A stretch of 64,000 bases of DNA from Arsenophonus sp046530735 (GTDB taxonomy: Bacteria; Pseudomonadota; Gammaproteobacteria; Enterobacterales; Enterobacteriaceae): NCBI GenBank assembly GCA_046530735.1, contig JBHEQV010000010.1, positions 1 to 64,000 on the forward strand, given 5' to 3'. Position numbers and translations under genes: made by a program. Numbering within the stretch: position 1 is the first letter of the stretch; every line of letters starts with the position of its first letter. The notes beneath the pieces were generated by a model, which had not been told where the DNA came from, made no database searches, and worked only from the letters and a program-made list of their open reading frames with translations. This document shows, one piece after another, positions 44,101-57,552 of the stretch.

Positions 44101-47100
44101 GAGATATATGAACAATACCCAGTTTGTTTAGTTACAGCAATATATGAACGTGGTTATTGTGCGCAGGGATGGATAAAACCCTTACTTCCCACCAACACTG
44201 ACAGCATGTCAACACCTGGAGATAATATTTTTCTCGCTATACATCCTTTGTCACTAAGTATTTTCTTGAAGTTAGCTATCCAAAGACGCTATATAGTCTT
44301 AGCGACCTCCAAAGTAATAAAAAGCCACATTGCCGCCTATAATTTGCTGACATCTAACTGGTACTCACGGGATAGTGATTATCGTAGTGAGAGTTAACTA
44401 TTCTAGACATTGATGTACTGAAGATGCTGCAGGGATTTCAGTATACAACTGAAGTTAGAATGATCCTGATAAATAACCAGAATACTGTTGAAATTGACCA
44501 GCTAAACTAAAGGTTTAGATGAGTTAGCGAAGTTATACTGCCGTATCAGCAGCTCTAATGACTATTAAAAGAAAAAATTCGATGTTAACGCGATTTCAGT
44601 TTCCTGGTGAATTACAATGGAAAGTGCACTAATGGGTGATTCATCTATTGCTAAAAAACCGGTTTATTTGTAAATATTATCGCGCACCTTTCGCCATACG
44701 TGACTGATAGCTAGTGGCGACTCGCAGACTTAACTTAGCAAAAATACATCAAGGCAGGAACCTTCAGGAAGATGAATACCAAAACTGACCTCTTGCGAAG
44801 AATGGAATAAGTATAGATAGCATACTTTTATTAATAGCGCCGGAGAACCAAGTACTACTCAATGCTCAATAGGTGATAATTTATTTTACTGAAATCAACA
44901 TACAGCTTGCTTGTGTCGTTTAACAATCTGCAGCAGCGCCTTTTCTATGTATTGCCGATTAAATACATAAGAGGTCATGATGCACTTATATAATAATACA
45001 AATCAATTAATCAGGAGATTCAATAATAAATAAGCCTTTACGGTCAATGAAGTCCATGCCGTGTGCGACATAGGCATGCAATAACTACCTTAATAACACG
45101 ATACACCTAATGCCTATTGGTTACGTGACTCAGTTTTATATTTCTATCTAGAGCGATATTAGATGCGGTAGATCTCTTGCCGCGACGCAAAAAGATTATT
45201 ACCTCTAGCAGAGATTTGATGTAGATTGATATGGAAAACAGTGTAATTGTGATATAGTTTGTCAAACGTGCTATGGCTTAACCCCCCTTTGGCAGACTTT
45301 ACAGGAATTGCTATCAAAATTTTAGCGGATTTTATTAACAACGTTATTACGTGATACCCATAACTCCTCTCATTATTCAAGAAAGGAGAAGCCACAATGA
45401 ATATAATTAATGTATGCATAACATGCGTTATCAGTTATGTATTATTCGCAGTAACATTCATCCCGCAAGGTGTTATTAGCAACACTCGTTTATAAAATTA
45501 TCTCACCGGCGGTTTAGACGACAGCGTCCTTCTCTCCCTATTGGATTACTACCATTACCTTGTATTAACAGAGATAACAGAAGAAGGTTCTACGCCAAAC
45601 TGTATCAGACTATTTGATTTATTTGGATACGCAGAACTAATACGCTACCACTGTTTCTTCTTAGTGAAGAAACCATGAAGATAAACCATCACCCAGAAAA
45701 TTGTCCTAACCCATCATCAGGACTATTGTATTAATGTGTTATGCATAATAATATCCCGTTTTTGAGATATTAAGTCTATTTGACCTGCTACGCAATAATT
45801 GATTAACAGCCTGTTTATCGAAGGACGGTAACTCTACCTCCAGTAACAACTGGCCGAATTTAAATTTCGCGCCATAAAACATATTCAGAATTTTGTTGAT
45901 TTATAGGCTACAGAATATTCATCAATTACTAGCGACTAAAGGCAAGTTCATCCTGATCAACTTTTATTAATAGTATCGTCTTGTTTATTCACACAGTGTG
46001 TAAATATCGTATTTTTAATGAACATATCCAGGCGATCAAAAATCAAGTCGTAAATTACCAAGTTTTCAGATGCTGTGAATGTAAATTAATGTCATCGTAA
46101 AGCATTCCTTTAAAGTAAATAAACAAAAATAGATTGATATTAAGGAAGTACTGGCGCTATGAGATTTAGGTATTAACTATAAAGAATAGCAAAAAGTAAT
46201 CAACGCGGTCAGTAATTCAATTAAGATCAACAACAGCACCTATCTGTATTTTTATTTACAAAAAGCGAAAAAGCCTATAAACAACTGGTCGATCAATTTT
46301 CTAAATTATAATGTATTTTTAGTCATTGTTAAATCCAATGCGTGTCAGAACATCTGGCGGCACCTCGGGTATTTCTGCCGAGGACATATTGATGTCAGTG
46401 AATTAAAATTTAATTTATGATGTAATATTAACTTATTGAGATCATAATTAACAGATGTTAAAAACCATTAAAGCTTTTAGGGAACTAATCGGCGCACTGT
46501 ACCGTTTTCTTTTACAAATTAGAATATTCAACAAGTATACCAAAAAAATCGTAATAGACATTGAAATCATGCTCGCTCAACTTTACCTAAACGGATCTGG
46601 TAAGAATGATTGACGATGAAAAGGCAGGCAAACTAGATGTGTTGTTACAGTGCTTATTGAACAGCTAGCTAGTAACGATAAAAACATAAGGGAATAAAGC
46701 ATAAACTAAGCAAGCTTAATTAAACTTATCCATGATGTGGCTTCCTCAAGTTATAACTGGATCAATAAATCTATTGCTCCACCCTAATAAAGATATATGC
46801 CGGTAAAACTGATTGCTTAGATATGACGGTACTGGAGCTGGTCAAAGTTATTACATGTTTTTAGCAAAAAAATTTTAATGTGCGCTAAAATCCAGTTTTA
46901 CGCAGCGTTAAACTAACTTAACCATTGCTAAAATCCTTGCTATCAAGCAATCCCTCTCTTCTACGCCTGAAGTTTCTTAACTCGGATTATGAGGCTGTAC
47001 GTAATTCTTAGATAAGTGTTCGTTCTACAATGAAAATAAACGGGGCCTGATGATGTCACCCCCTGACTTGGATCAATCAGGATAACGTTACTGGTCCGTC

Positions 47101-49664
47101 AATGTACTTGAAAAGCCTTAAGTGCTGGCATCTGCACTGCATGCTGGCAATCCTGCTAGGAGTATTTATACCTTAACTGAAAGTTATGTCCGCATTTATT
47201 AGAATTACAACACGACGCACTATACATCGTAATAATAATCAAATTGACATTAGTACTTGACAGTCCAGGAATTATCATCACCTGGTCTGACGCAATACCT
47301 CTCTTTATAAAGTAAGTATTTTATAATAATATTATCGCCTACCTCATTAAATGAGGTAGGCGATGAAGACATAGTATCAGATTTACTCGCGGCTGGAATA
47401 CCCGGAGATATATTCATTAATTAACTGAATGAATAGCACGTGACAGAAGTGACCTTGTACTCACTGGTCACAATTGCTCGCAGCACTATTTTATATCATC
47501 GATAATAAGATCAATATCAGGGTTTTATCTTACCACAGACACGTCGCTTAGTCCGTTAATGCTGGCTACTCTATCAGGATATGACATTGGATGTAACCTT
47601 TGTTTACCTATAGGCATAGCTTACTGAATACTTAATACGACAATAAAATATTCTACCATTCTCATCTATAGCACACCGATTAAGATCCTGTACAAGGAAT
47701 ACTGCCTCAGCCAGTATAGATTTATAAAATAATTCGACCCAATACCACTTTATTTAAAATGCACCTACAACTCGTCCTGTTTAATAACTAATTTACGCTA
47801 AACTTATTCGAGCAATCAAGTGGCCATAATGGATGGATTATTAACAAAACGTAATCTTCTCCATTCTATAAAATACTTACCCCGTCGCTAGGAATCCTTG
47901 AATCAAGATATTGATTATACCATATTTGCCAATCCGTTACGTAAAAACTCCTCGCCGTCTCCAACCTCTTCTAACGTTGTCCGTCTGCTATACACTTCTT
48001 TCTAGATTGGGAAATGGATTCTTTAGCCATATTAGAATAGCATCGGTGTACTCACCGTATACTAAGATATATCGGTAACAACCTCACCGACGATATATTA
48101 AAAATATCAACGCGCACTATGCAGTCTACTGATAGTAGACATGTGCCAGGATTTCTCCATATGATTAGCCATCAAGGTAACTCATACTGCTATCAAATGG
48201 ATAGCACCTGATTCTTACTGCCTTTATTTATAATTTCGGCGATATTCCCATCAACCTCTAATAAGTTTTATCATCGCGTCAATGTTATTGTATCACACTG
48301 ATTAATCTAGTAAATTGATCCATCTTCGATGAATAGGTTGTGCGACATGAACTACCTAAACCTAAGACGACGCCGCCGCGAATAAACTTACTAAAAATAT
48401 CGCTGAAGCTGTGTCTACTAGCGTCATTATTCCTCTAATAGTTTGTCCATAATCATCAAGATAGGGGTATAGCGGAACAAAACACCCCGCGCCTACACAC
48501 TTTTCGTTAAAAGTGAAAGCGAAAAGTTTAGCAGATGTGATAACGACGAGACCAACACTAAATATAACAGTTATTTCATTATTTGAAGTAAACAGTAACT
48601 CATGAAAACAACACCAGCCCGAAAAAAAACGAAAAGACCAACAACATACGTCATCATGGATAATCATAGTTAATTACGCCGTAATCCTATGCTTGCTTTT
48701 ATTTTTTTTGATCCACGGAGTTGACAGCCACAGGCGCCCCTCTCTATGAGAATACAATGTTAATAGCATATCCGTCTGTACTTCCCTGACTTGTTATTAG
48801 TGGCTTTATCTAATTTCCCGTCTATCTCGTGCCCTGGAACTGTTTGACCTTTCGAGTAAAAGCGTAGATTATTCGCTACAAATGCTGGATGTGGATTAAA
48901 CAATTTAATACCAACAAAACCGCATTGCGATAGGCAAGAACATTACTAATAAATTCAACTATATAATAAGTAAACGATGGAAACAATAACCATGATATCG
49001 AACAACGGATAGACAAAACTCATCCAACACGTTATTGCACGGAATACTTATAATCAATATAGGCAAAATCCGGACATCCAAAGCATACTACTGTCTGATC
49101 TTACAAACCAGACGAAAAACATATCTGTATGGGTTTATAACGTGATAAAAACCATACCACACCCGAGAGTACCCTATCTCGCTGTAAGGAATGGGGGTAC
49201 ACTCAAAGCCGGCACGTTGTTTATGTGATTAATTGCGCTCTGTTCCTTTACCTGAACACAAACAGGTCGAACACTTTAACGTCCCCGTATCTTAACGCTA
49301 AAACTAGGCTTTTAAATAATTACTCCGCATAGATCATGGATATTCCCTAAAAGAATGAAATATCAAATTTCAAAGTAATTTAAAAGAGAGACGTAGCAGA
49401 TTGCAGGATGATGACTCATCAGCTAGAATTACTGGTGAAAAAGCTATTTAGCAAGAGTAACGAATGATTAACGATATTTTTATCTAAGATCAGGCCCTTG
49501 GGTAAGTAATAGTACCGTTCACTGAGTTTATTATCACGGCGAATTAAATCAATAAGTATTACAGGACTGCCTAACGGTTCCTACAGCCATAAGATATCAC
49601 ACGGTCGGCTAAGTAAGAATGATTTATTACCATCGTATATTAGTCAATACCTGCTTGAGCTACT
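41111..49664. other. Large decayed region, possibly a former gene cluster, unidentified
   Basis: About 8.5 kb without an intact gene. Composition differs from the rest: from about 42.4 kb on, and above all 46.9-49.3 kb, it is visibly richer in G and C. On the + strand open stretches chain together across frames as in a worn operon. Examples are 43295-43492 (NSELIRLKISNEYYIYEIARLL), 44059-44397 (LPWLLQFVETATIREIYEQYP... and HPLSLSIFLKLAIQRRY), 46450-46610 (FRELIGALYRFLLQ) and 48380-48600 (TKHPAPTHFSLKVKAKSLADVI). None gives a family I can name. The uniform direction suggests a secretion, conjugation or phage-type cluster, which is inference only. Confidence 0.35.
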
Positions 49665-50200
49665 ACAAAAAAAGATCATGTGTTTTTCACCGAGAATCGG
49701 ATCAAAGCTTCGTGAAAATCATCAATAGAGATGCCATAGAAAGTGCTAGCTATAGATATAACAACTCTTCGCATTTTTTTACACGCTTCAGATAAGGCAA
49801 CAATGATCTGTTGAAGGATACTCCGTTATCGCTGTGATTTTTATAACCTTAAACACTTTAATTTTAACATCAGGAACACTAGTCTGAATGGGTTTGCTGT
49901 GGCAAATAACCGTTACAGACGGCGGGATTTTCCGCCCATCTATAAAATAGCATTCAGCATTTTGTTGCAGCATAGCTTCGAGCTCCATCTCAATAGTAAT
50001 GTCTATCACAAACTACCTGGCATTATTAATGATGAGCTTATGTAGAGGGAAATCATAGGTAATATCTGGTTTTTGGATACCTTAGAGTAGACATATTCAT
50101 GGTAATTATTATCTCTGTTCTTAAGATAATTTATCAAATAAATCAGCAGAATACGCAATTATATTCGAAACCCTATAGATCAGAAATGATATAACTCAGC
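49665..50200 (-). mobile_element. IS256-family element, copy 9 (5' part only)
   Basis: Holds only the N-terminal part of the transposase in reverse. The minus-strand fragment 49788-50009 reads MELEAMLQQNAECYFIDGR, and further on VTVICHSKPIQTSVPDVKIKVFKV, which corresponds to the family's RNGYxxRxxxTxxGDVxVxVPRxR region. The 3' two-thirds are missing; the unidentified block begins where it stops. Confidence 0.78.
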
Positions 50201-51164
50201 AACAATATGATTAATCACAGTAAAATATAAGGAGAAATAGAAAAAAGTTTGTAAACTACATATATTAAGCATTTTAATAAAAACTAATAATCATACTAAC
50301 TTAAATAGTTTTCGATCAACTGATTCTCTGAATCAGAGTGATCATTGTTGTAATGTCATCTCTTTTATTCTAAAAGATCCTTTATGATGAAATTCATACT
50401 AACGAGTAACGATAATGAAAATCTATAATCAAAAATTTGAGTTACTATTAGCCTTAGTATTTAATGAATCATTTACAGTATTTCAGTTCTGCAAAAAGAA
50501 TTACTGATTATTCCTGAAAGAAAAGTTTTAGTTGCTTATTTATCATCCAATGCAGCTTTTCCAATGAAAAACTATCCCCCTATTTCTCGTCAAAAATATA
50601 ATAAGAATAAACCTAGCTATCCACAATAGCTAAATTTAAAATAATCAAAAACAAGCATATTAGCTTGTACCTTATATTCGTGCAGGCAGTAAATTAATAG
50701 AAAATTTACTCCTCTACTTCCTTGAATAAGGAAGTAAAAAAATTAAAAGTTTACAGCTATCTTTTGCTACCATCAAAAGATACAAACAGGTATAAAATTA
50801 ATCAACAATTATTTGAACGTTATATTATAATAATTAATAATTACTTTTAAAATCAATTCAATTAACAACATGCATCATTTAATCGTAGTATTAAATCGTA
50901 TTTTATAGCAAGATAAGCAAATGCAAAATAATAAAACGATAGTAGGTACTATCCGTTATATTTTAATAAAAATAAAGATAATATTATTATTTTTGCTATT
51001 AAACTGGTTTATTTTTTACTAAAAAAAGTTATCTTATCCATTAATGATAAAAAATAAAGTAATTTACTCATAACATCTTTATGTTATTATTATTTTCATA
51101 AGCTGAATAATGATAAATTTCTTTATTTTATTAAATTATAAATATTTTTTAGTTCGAGGAAAAT
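50201..51164. other. Region upstream of tpiA with a small decayed frame
   Basis: A short + strand fragment starts at 50415 (MKIYNQKFELLLALVFNESF) and stops early; related frames continue to about 50720 (AAFPMKNYPPISRQKYN near 50560). I do not recognise it. A perfect hairpin TACTTCCTT/AAGGAAGTA (50715-50736) is followed by a run of A, not T, so it is not a standard + strand terminator. The tpiA promoter should lie in the last 150 bases. Confidence 0.4.
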
Positions 51165-51932
51165 ATGCGGCATCCATTAGTCATAGGAAACTGGAAACTC
51201 AATGGCAGTACAAAAATGGTTAAAGAACTGATTAGAAATTTGCGTAACGAATTAAATAGTTTCATTGGCTGCGATGTCGCAATTGCGCCACCAGCGCTTT
51301 ACTTAGCACAAGCAAAACAAGCTTTAACTGGCAGCAAGATACTACTTGGCGCGCAAGATGTTGACGTCCATTTATCCGGCGCTTTTACTGGTGATATTTC
51401 AGCAGAAATGCTAAAAGACATTGGTGCAAAATATATTATTATCGGTCATTCTGAACGTAGAACTTATCATCAAGAAAGCGATGAATTTATTGTCAAAAAA
51501 TTTGCAATCTTAAAATCACAAGGATTAACACCAGTCCTTTGTATTGGTGAATCTGAAGAAGAAAATAGCGCAGGGAAAACTGAACAAGCCTGTGTTCGTC
51601 AAATCGATGCGGTATTAGATAACTTAGGTGTCAACGCATTAGAAAATAGCGTCATTGCTTATGAACCAATTTGGGCAATTGGTACCGGTAAATCAGCCAC
51701 GCCAGCCCAGGCGCAAGCAGTACATAAGTTCATTCGTGATCATATTTCCAAACAAGATCCAACTATTGCCAAACAAGTTATTATTCAGTATGGCGGATCA
51801 GTCAATACTGATAATGCTGCCAAGCTTTTTAGTCAACCCGATATCGATGGTGCATTAGTTGGCGGCGCATCACTTAAAGTCAATGCTTTTTCAGATATTA
51901 TTAATCTAGCTGCGATAAAAAAAGCTAATTAG
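51165..51932 (+). CDS. tpiA: Triosephosphate isomerase
   Basis: Interconverts dihydroxyacetone phosphate and glyceraldehyde 3-phosphate in glycolysis. 255 residues, as in E. coli. Catalytic residues are in place: Lys in GNWKLNGS (about 11), His in IIGHSERR (about 95) and Glu in AYEPIWAIGTGKSATPAQAQ (about 167). Flexible loop 6, the phosphate-binding QYGGSV and GALVGGASL are all present. GAGGA lies six bases before the ATG. The gene is isolated between IS copies with no recognisable operon partner. Base use is less AT-biased than its surroundings, in keeping with constraint. Confidence 0.98.
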   Translation: MRHPLVIGNWKLNGSTKMVKELIRNLRNELNSFIGCDVAIAPPALYLAQAKQALTGSKILLGAQDVDVHLSGAFTGDISAEMLKDIGAKYIIIGHSERRTYHQESDEFIVKKFAILKSQGLTPVLCIGESEEENSAGKTEQACVRQIDAVLDNLGVNALENSVIAYEPIWAIGTGKSATPAQAQAVHKFIRDHISKQDPTIAKQVIIQYGGSVNTDNAAKLFSQPDIDGALVGGASLKVNAFSDIINLAAIKKAN

Positions 51933-52189
51933 CTTATATTATACTAATAATAACCAAATAATTTAAAGCTAATCAATATTTTTAATCCTTCAATTCTATA
52001 AGTTCATCGATAGAATCAGATTCTATTATTCATAACTATTAGTTTCAGAAACGCGTAATAAACTCTTCATTAATCCGATAACTTTATAATAAATAAAGGC
52101 AATTTATCTTTAAAACTGATTACTATAACTTACTATTAAAATCATAATATAGTAAGGATCTATCTCTCTGATAGAAATATTAAGTTATA
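51933..52189. other. Spacer downstream of tpiA
   Basis: AT-rich sequence with no gene and no convincing terminator before the next IS end. Confidence 0.3.
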
Positions 52190-53585
52190 CTCAATTCTAG
52201 TGCATGAAGTTTCGGAGATGCTGGCGTATCTTGCTGATTTATTTGATAAATGATTTCATCTACAGAGGGATTATATGCCATAAAAGTATGCCAATATAGA
52301 TATTTGAAAAATTAAATATTATCTCTGATCCTTTACATGAACGAATCCATAATGCTAACAGGTATCTAATAGCACCCGCTGTTGAAGATGAGCTTGAAAT
52401 CATGCTGTGGATAACGTGCTAAACGCTGACTTATCAGAGGACTATGTCGTCATCCGTAACGGTTATTTACTGCAGCCAATCATATTGATTCCTATTGGCA
52501 ATGTTGAGACTAAATTACCTAATATCGGGGATTATAGCAGCAACAGAGTATGTTTCAACAGCTTGCTTATACCTACTTATCTAAGAATGTAAAAAGCGGA
52601 GAAGATTTGCTACTATTGGGTATCCACAGCGAAATATCTCCATCGTTGATTTTTTAAAAAACTTTAAGGCGGATTTCTTAATAAAAAAGTACATGTGCTC
52701 CTATGGAGCACTATTAACAAACTGAAATAGCAATGCCTTGAAGAACATTATCAATGGTGTCTGCGTGATTTTAGAAATACACACTATGTTTATTTCTTAG
52801 CTGAATGGCGTATGCGCGTCCTGTTAGGGACGCTGATTACCTTTTTGCCTGCCTGAGATCATTATCGTCATCACTACATCGATGATAATAAGCTAGGTTG
52901 AGGTAGAAGATGATTATTGAGAGTCAGAAACGGGGTATTAGGCTGAACTTTTAAATATGGGCTACGAGCGATGTTCCTTAACCATATTTCCTGAGATTGC
53001 TATGGGAGACAGCGCTTTAGTTTTTAAAATGCAATGATAAAGATATTCCCTGGCACGAATCACTAATATTGTTGTGTATAAAAACAAACAGTTAATCTGC
53101 TAGCATTTTACTTTCTATAGGTATGAAACTAAAAGTTGATGGAGAGCTGCTAGAGCTCTGGCTAGCAAAGAGTTGTGATGATTCTGATAAAGTCCTTGAT
53201 GTTTATTAGAAATATTTTTAGCTAAGGTTACCTCCTTGCAGCGATGAAGAAACTAAAAAAGATTGATGAGAACGACTAAGCATTCTAATGGCTTCCCATC
53301 AACGCACTGGGCATCATAAGAACGACGAATGCGATTGAAGTCAACTTTTGTAATAGTGAGACTATGAAGCTTACATGCAAAGCCCTGTAGTTTAAAAAAT
53401 AACTATTTCAATGGTTTTCGAGCTTTTCCTATCTGCTAAAAAAAATCTGGAAACCGTCTAAGGGAAATTTAAGATGCTGTGAATCTGGTGGTAAATAACG
53501 TCTAATTTAAGGATAAAGAACAGATTTACGAAGCATCAGAATAAAGACAAACTGTCATTATACACCAGATTTATTAATAACTTAA
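52190..53585 (+). mobile_element. IS256-family element, degraded, copy 10
   Basis: Full-length copy: left end AAGTTATACTCAATTCTAGTGCATG, right end CACCAGATTTATTAATAACTTA near 53565. The 52407-52592 fragment (IRNGYLLQPIILIPIGNVETKLPN) shows the transposase motif RNGYxxxR...GxVxxxVP well. Later parts are broken. Confidence 0.82.
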
Positions 53586-54164
53586 TAAACGTTCTTTAGT
53601 ATCGAAAATAACTTGCTAATAACACTTAAATATTAAGCCTACGCTTTAATGAAAATCTTATCAAATTAATTCCACTTTATTATTAAATAATTTTGAGGAA
53701 TGAAAGAAATATTTATCAAAATAGAGAAAATACAACTCCCACCTGTATTTCTATTACATCTTATGATATAATAATATATGCAAGAAAGTGTTGCAACTAG
53801 ACATTTAAAAAATCATTTATCCAACCTGGGTATGATGCTATTTAAAAATAAACACTAGTGAAGAATTTAATAAAAAATCCACTCATCGAGAGAATAAATC
53901 GTTAAATCTTGTTGATATATATCTTTATTTATATGAATAAATTTTTATTCCATTGAATTCATCAGATAGTAACTAATCGTAAATAGAGTTTTCGAGATTA
54001 TACTGCGAAAATAATAATCTATTTATAAAGCATAGTTACATAATCAGCGGTAATAAATATACCTATCATATTAGTTTTATCTCTTTTATCAATTTAGATT
54101 TCGCTGATTTGAATCATGCGCTATTAAAGCATCTAAGTAATTGATATTGAGTGTTTTATCTCAG
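53586..54164. other. AT-rich spacer
   Basis: No readable gene. A 10-15 base T/A run pattern only. Confidence 0.3.
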
Positions 54165-54560
54165 ATAAAAGTATGATTTTTTAATAACTTAGGGTTAATT
54201 TGAACTAATCTTTCATGGACTACCAATGAAGTTTTACTACTAATACTAATTAGGGTAATTGCTAATTGTACAGCCAAACATATCAATATTGAGTGATCTA
54301 AAACTCTTAAACAGAATTGAAATGATGGCTTTGCAAACCCATATTCTATGCGCACATTAAATTGGTTACCAACCATTTTCTTAAAGATGTCTAAACAGAC
54401 TAAGTCGTTATTTTATATCAAGATCTATACATAAACAGTCGAATCCTTATTTTTAAGTAGCTGAATATTTTCATAGACTAAAAAGACAATATGTAAATTC
54501 TTTGCCATTATCTATAAATACCAAATGAATATTTATGGAACATGTTCGTTAATATCATGT
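54165..54560 (-). repeat. Dispersed sequence C, copy 2
   Basis: Matches 15.85-16.18 kb in order (for example GAACTAATCTTTCATGGACTA at 54203 against GAACTAATCTTTTATAAACTG). Short frames here (54161-54376 and 54508-54693, minus) are worn pieces. Family unknown. Confidence 0.45.
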
Positions 54561-54824
54561 GAAAAGTGTTGAGCATATGGTCGCAGTATTTGACCGTCTT
54601 AAAGACGGATAAAACCCATTGAATGCTGCACCATCTATACCTACAAAAATAACGTCGTGAAGTTTTCTTTGGAATTTTCGGAATATATTTCATATCTACG
54701 TTAAAATAACTAAACTCGTAGTTTTAAACCTTTTATGCTTCGGCTTAGCGTAGTTTTAAGTTAGTGACAGTATCGTTGAAAACGATAGGGAATATATGAC
54801 TCTAATCATTAGGCTATGTTATCA

Positions 54825-55900
54825 AAAGTTGTTGGTAGAAATCCTTTATAATAGTATAAAGGATTTTCGCTATACTGCTTGCTTTCCCATGCAAGCAGTC
54901 ATAAAAATCAAAGAAACTATTTTCTTTTACTCCATCACAACATAAAGTTGCATCTTATTTATTTACCTAGCCTTGGTGATAATTTATCGGATGACGTCAA
55001 TTCATATATTAAAGTAATTTATTTTACTTTATTATGATCATATTATTACAATGAACATGTTATCTGCTGAGATATTTATTAGGATTACAGTTATAATTAG
55101 TTACAAAATCTCCTATTACAGAAAAACATTTAAGAATTTTACTGAAAGTTTTCTGGTAAAGCTAAATTACAAGGATAAATTATTTAATTATTGTAATATA
55201 TTTTAAATAGCTTTACTTTATTGGAGTCAGTGAAACAAATAACTTTTTATTTAAAAACAACGTTTAGATGTCCTCACTGCTCCTTGCTTCAACGAAGACA
55301 ACCAGCATAAATACACTAAGTAGTATTGTTGAGCTAAATAAAATATTTTTCATAAACCCTTTAAATGGAAGTGTTATATTCCATATAGGAAAGGTAGAAA
55401 ATGCGGGAGTGAAGGAGATAAAATAAAAAAAATGAATCACGGTCTTAATCCCCAGAGATTAAGAGGGTTATGTAACCGATAAGATTCTTGAAGAGTTTAA
55501 TACAAAGTGTTCTAAGTTAGCTGTTTTCTAGAAATTATAATAAATAAAGAGTCCAATCCTTTGGTTGTATGGGAAGCTAAATGATAAGAAACCATTTTTC
55601 CAGTGAACATAAAATTAATTATCATTGCCTAATAAGATTAGGCGGTTAGAAATTTCTTGATAAGAAATTTCAGATTCAAAATATGAGCAGTCACCTTAAC
55701 CGATTAAGGATGACTGAATAGCTTACATGGTTAAGGTCGTTTTTACTGAATTATCTAGTTTAGAGAAGATTGTTGAAATCATAATAATTGAATATAGATG
55801 TGACTACAATTTGCTATGCGATCAAAGAAACAATCTTTTTGCCAATATAGTCGATCATTAACATTATCTTATTTTTACCATATAGGACCGATAAGTTTAA
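54825..55900 (+). repeat. Dispersed repeat D, copy 6 (longest copy)
   Basis: About 1.07 kb, starting at AAAAGTTGTTGGTAGAAATCC and including an internal hairpin AATCCTTTATAATAGTATAAAGGATT (54839-54864). It ends near TTTGCTATGCGATCAAAGAAAC. It matches 59745-60800 in order throughout and the reversed copies at 1, 14.1, 16.6 and 38.8 kb. Length, multiplicity and end hairpins suggest an insertion sequence; no transposase motif is secure. Confidence 0.65.
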
Positions 55901-55931
55901 ATATGCCATAACGTTTAACTAAAGAAACACA

Positions 55932-55960
55932 AGCACTGTTCTTGCCTTAAGAACAGTGCT
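55932..55960 (-). terminator. Terminator of the ahpCF unit
   Basis: Perfect 12-bp stem AGCACTGTTCTT / AAGAACAGTGCT with a five-base loop. On the minus strand it is followed by TGTGTTTCTTT, a T-rich tail. It lies just past the end of the ahpF remnant. Confidence 0.75.
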
Positions 55961-55969
55961 GATTTTATG

Positions 55970-57487
55970 TATTGTATTATCATGACGATGGAGCCTTTAT
56001 CATCATGATATTTTTACTCGACTATATTGCCTAAGTAGGCATCTTGGCATGAATAGAACTATATGACAGATCTGCATAATGATCCTTATCTAAACAATTA
56101 GATAATAAACCAATTTAAACAAAATTCTATCAATCGCTAAATTATACATTAAACAATCTAATTGATTTTATATTCTAAGCCAGCTATCTTTATAGCATCC
56201 CTCTTTTTTGACTTCCAGATTTTTAGCCTACAAATAATATTCAGATTACTTAAAATTGATAGTTTCTATTACAATACTATATCTGCTCTCATTTTTGGAG
56301 CAGATTCTAATCAACTAATATGCTTAACAACTCTCCGACAAGAAATTCTGGCTTAAACGCCAGAATTACCGCCATCAATCACAGCCTAGTTTTCCATTAA
56401 CTAATGGTCCATCGCAATGCAGGAATAATTTACACCTTTGGTATGATATTTTTTATTGCCTGGTAGATTCATGTTATCGCCATCATCATTTATCTCCTGT
56501 CGCAATAATAATTGTACAGGTCTATCTATAAGCACAGATACACTATTTTAATTTTGTGCAACTTAATTGAGTTGCCATATCGGCAGAAATGAGTTTTACT
56601 ACCATTTATGAGTCAATAATATCATTATTATTGACAATGGCTACGTAGTGCAATAACTAATTTTAGGGCATTCTGTTTTTAACATAAACATATAATTTTA
56701 ATGTCATTGACATCTAAGATCTAGCTATAAAAACGCTTACTAATAATATCGCTATCTATAACCTTTATAAGCCACATAAATAGAAACTGAAGTACCAGTG
56801 TGGCGGTTATAATCAACAACCAAGACATAATAAGGCAGTTGGTGGTTTAGTTTTTAAACAATATTTTTAGTATTAAGATAAATTTTAATGATCTTATCAC
56901 TTAAGATTATCTGTGCACCCCTTTTCCCTTCCCCCTGCTCAAACTTTTCATCATTAAGAAACAACGAAAGGCACTGCCCGTAATATTTAGTTTCTGAACT
57001 TCAAACTAAAAATAGCACAATCGATGGTATATGCATAATATTATGATTTAAAACTGCTATTAAATTTAAATTTTTACTAAAGTACTTATAATTATGCTTT
57101 GACTATTAATTATAAGTTTCAAAGTAAAACTTTCAATCTAATTGACGGGTATAATCTAATATCCTGCGTTTCTTTTTTTTACAGAATGAATACCCAACTT
57201 ACAATAATGCTAAAACTAATCAGGTAAATTCATGGGATAAACAACAAACAAGAAAACTATAATCTACTATCTTTACCCGGATTTTAGTAATTAAAAATAA
57301 AGATTTACGTACCTACTAAGTTATTGTCTTTAATAAAAGTTATGTTAACTAACACTAATTGTCTTATAATAGAGAGTTTATCTCGGGATACTTTTCACTT
57401 TTATTTAAAATTACTATATCAACTTAACCGACTGAAGCAATTTTATAAATATACTTTAAGTTAAGATTTCATGTTGCTATCAAACAT
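55970..57487 (-). pseudogene. ahpF: Alkyl hydroperoxide reductase flavoprotein AhpF, degraded
   Basis: AhpF is the NADH-dependent partner that re-reduces AhpC. It starts 65 bases after the ahpC stop on the same strand. The N-terminus reads MFDSNMKS then LKVYL (E. coli MLDTNMKTQLKAYL). In the middle, MNLPGNKKYHTKGVNYS (56430-56490) runs by a frameshift into HCDGPLVNGK, so the redox motif CPHCDG is broken. AVIDGGNSGV follows (second nucleotide fold, GGGNSGVEA). Near 56190 AGLEYKI and FVQIGLL-like remnants mark the C-terminal third. Many stops; the redox-active Cys pair is lost. The distal terminator survives at 55932. Confidence 0.92.
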
Positions 57488-57552
57488 TGATCTATACATA
57501 AAAATGAGTGCTAATCACCCGATTATAGTAAAATTACTTACAATATTTTTAA

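Noticed and set aside
48362..48667. A 101-codon frame on the minus strand with hydrophobic segments
   Set aside because: The opposite strand reads as more protein-like worn sequence (TKHPAPTHFSLKVKAKSLADVI), so this is probably a shadow.
41111..49664. Assignment of the decayed block to a type III, type IV or type VI secretion cluster
   Set aside because: Some fragments tempted me, but no diagnostic motif (Walker box ATPase, secretin, conserved tail proteins) could be read with confidence.
50715..50736. Hairpin ACTTCCTT/AAGGAAGT as a terminator
   Set aside because: The run after the stem on the + strand is A, not T, and on the minus strand no T run follows, so it does not fit a rho-independent terminator on either strand.
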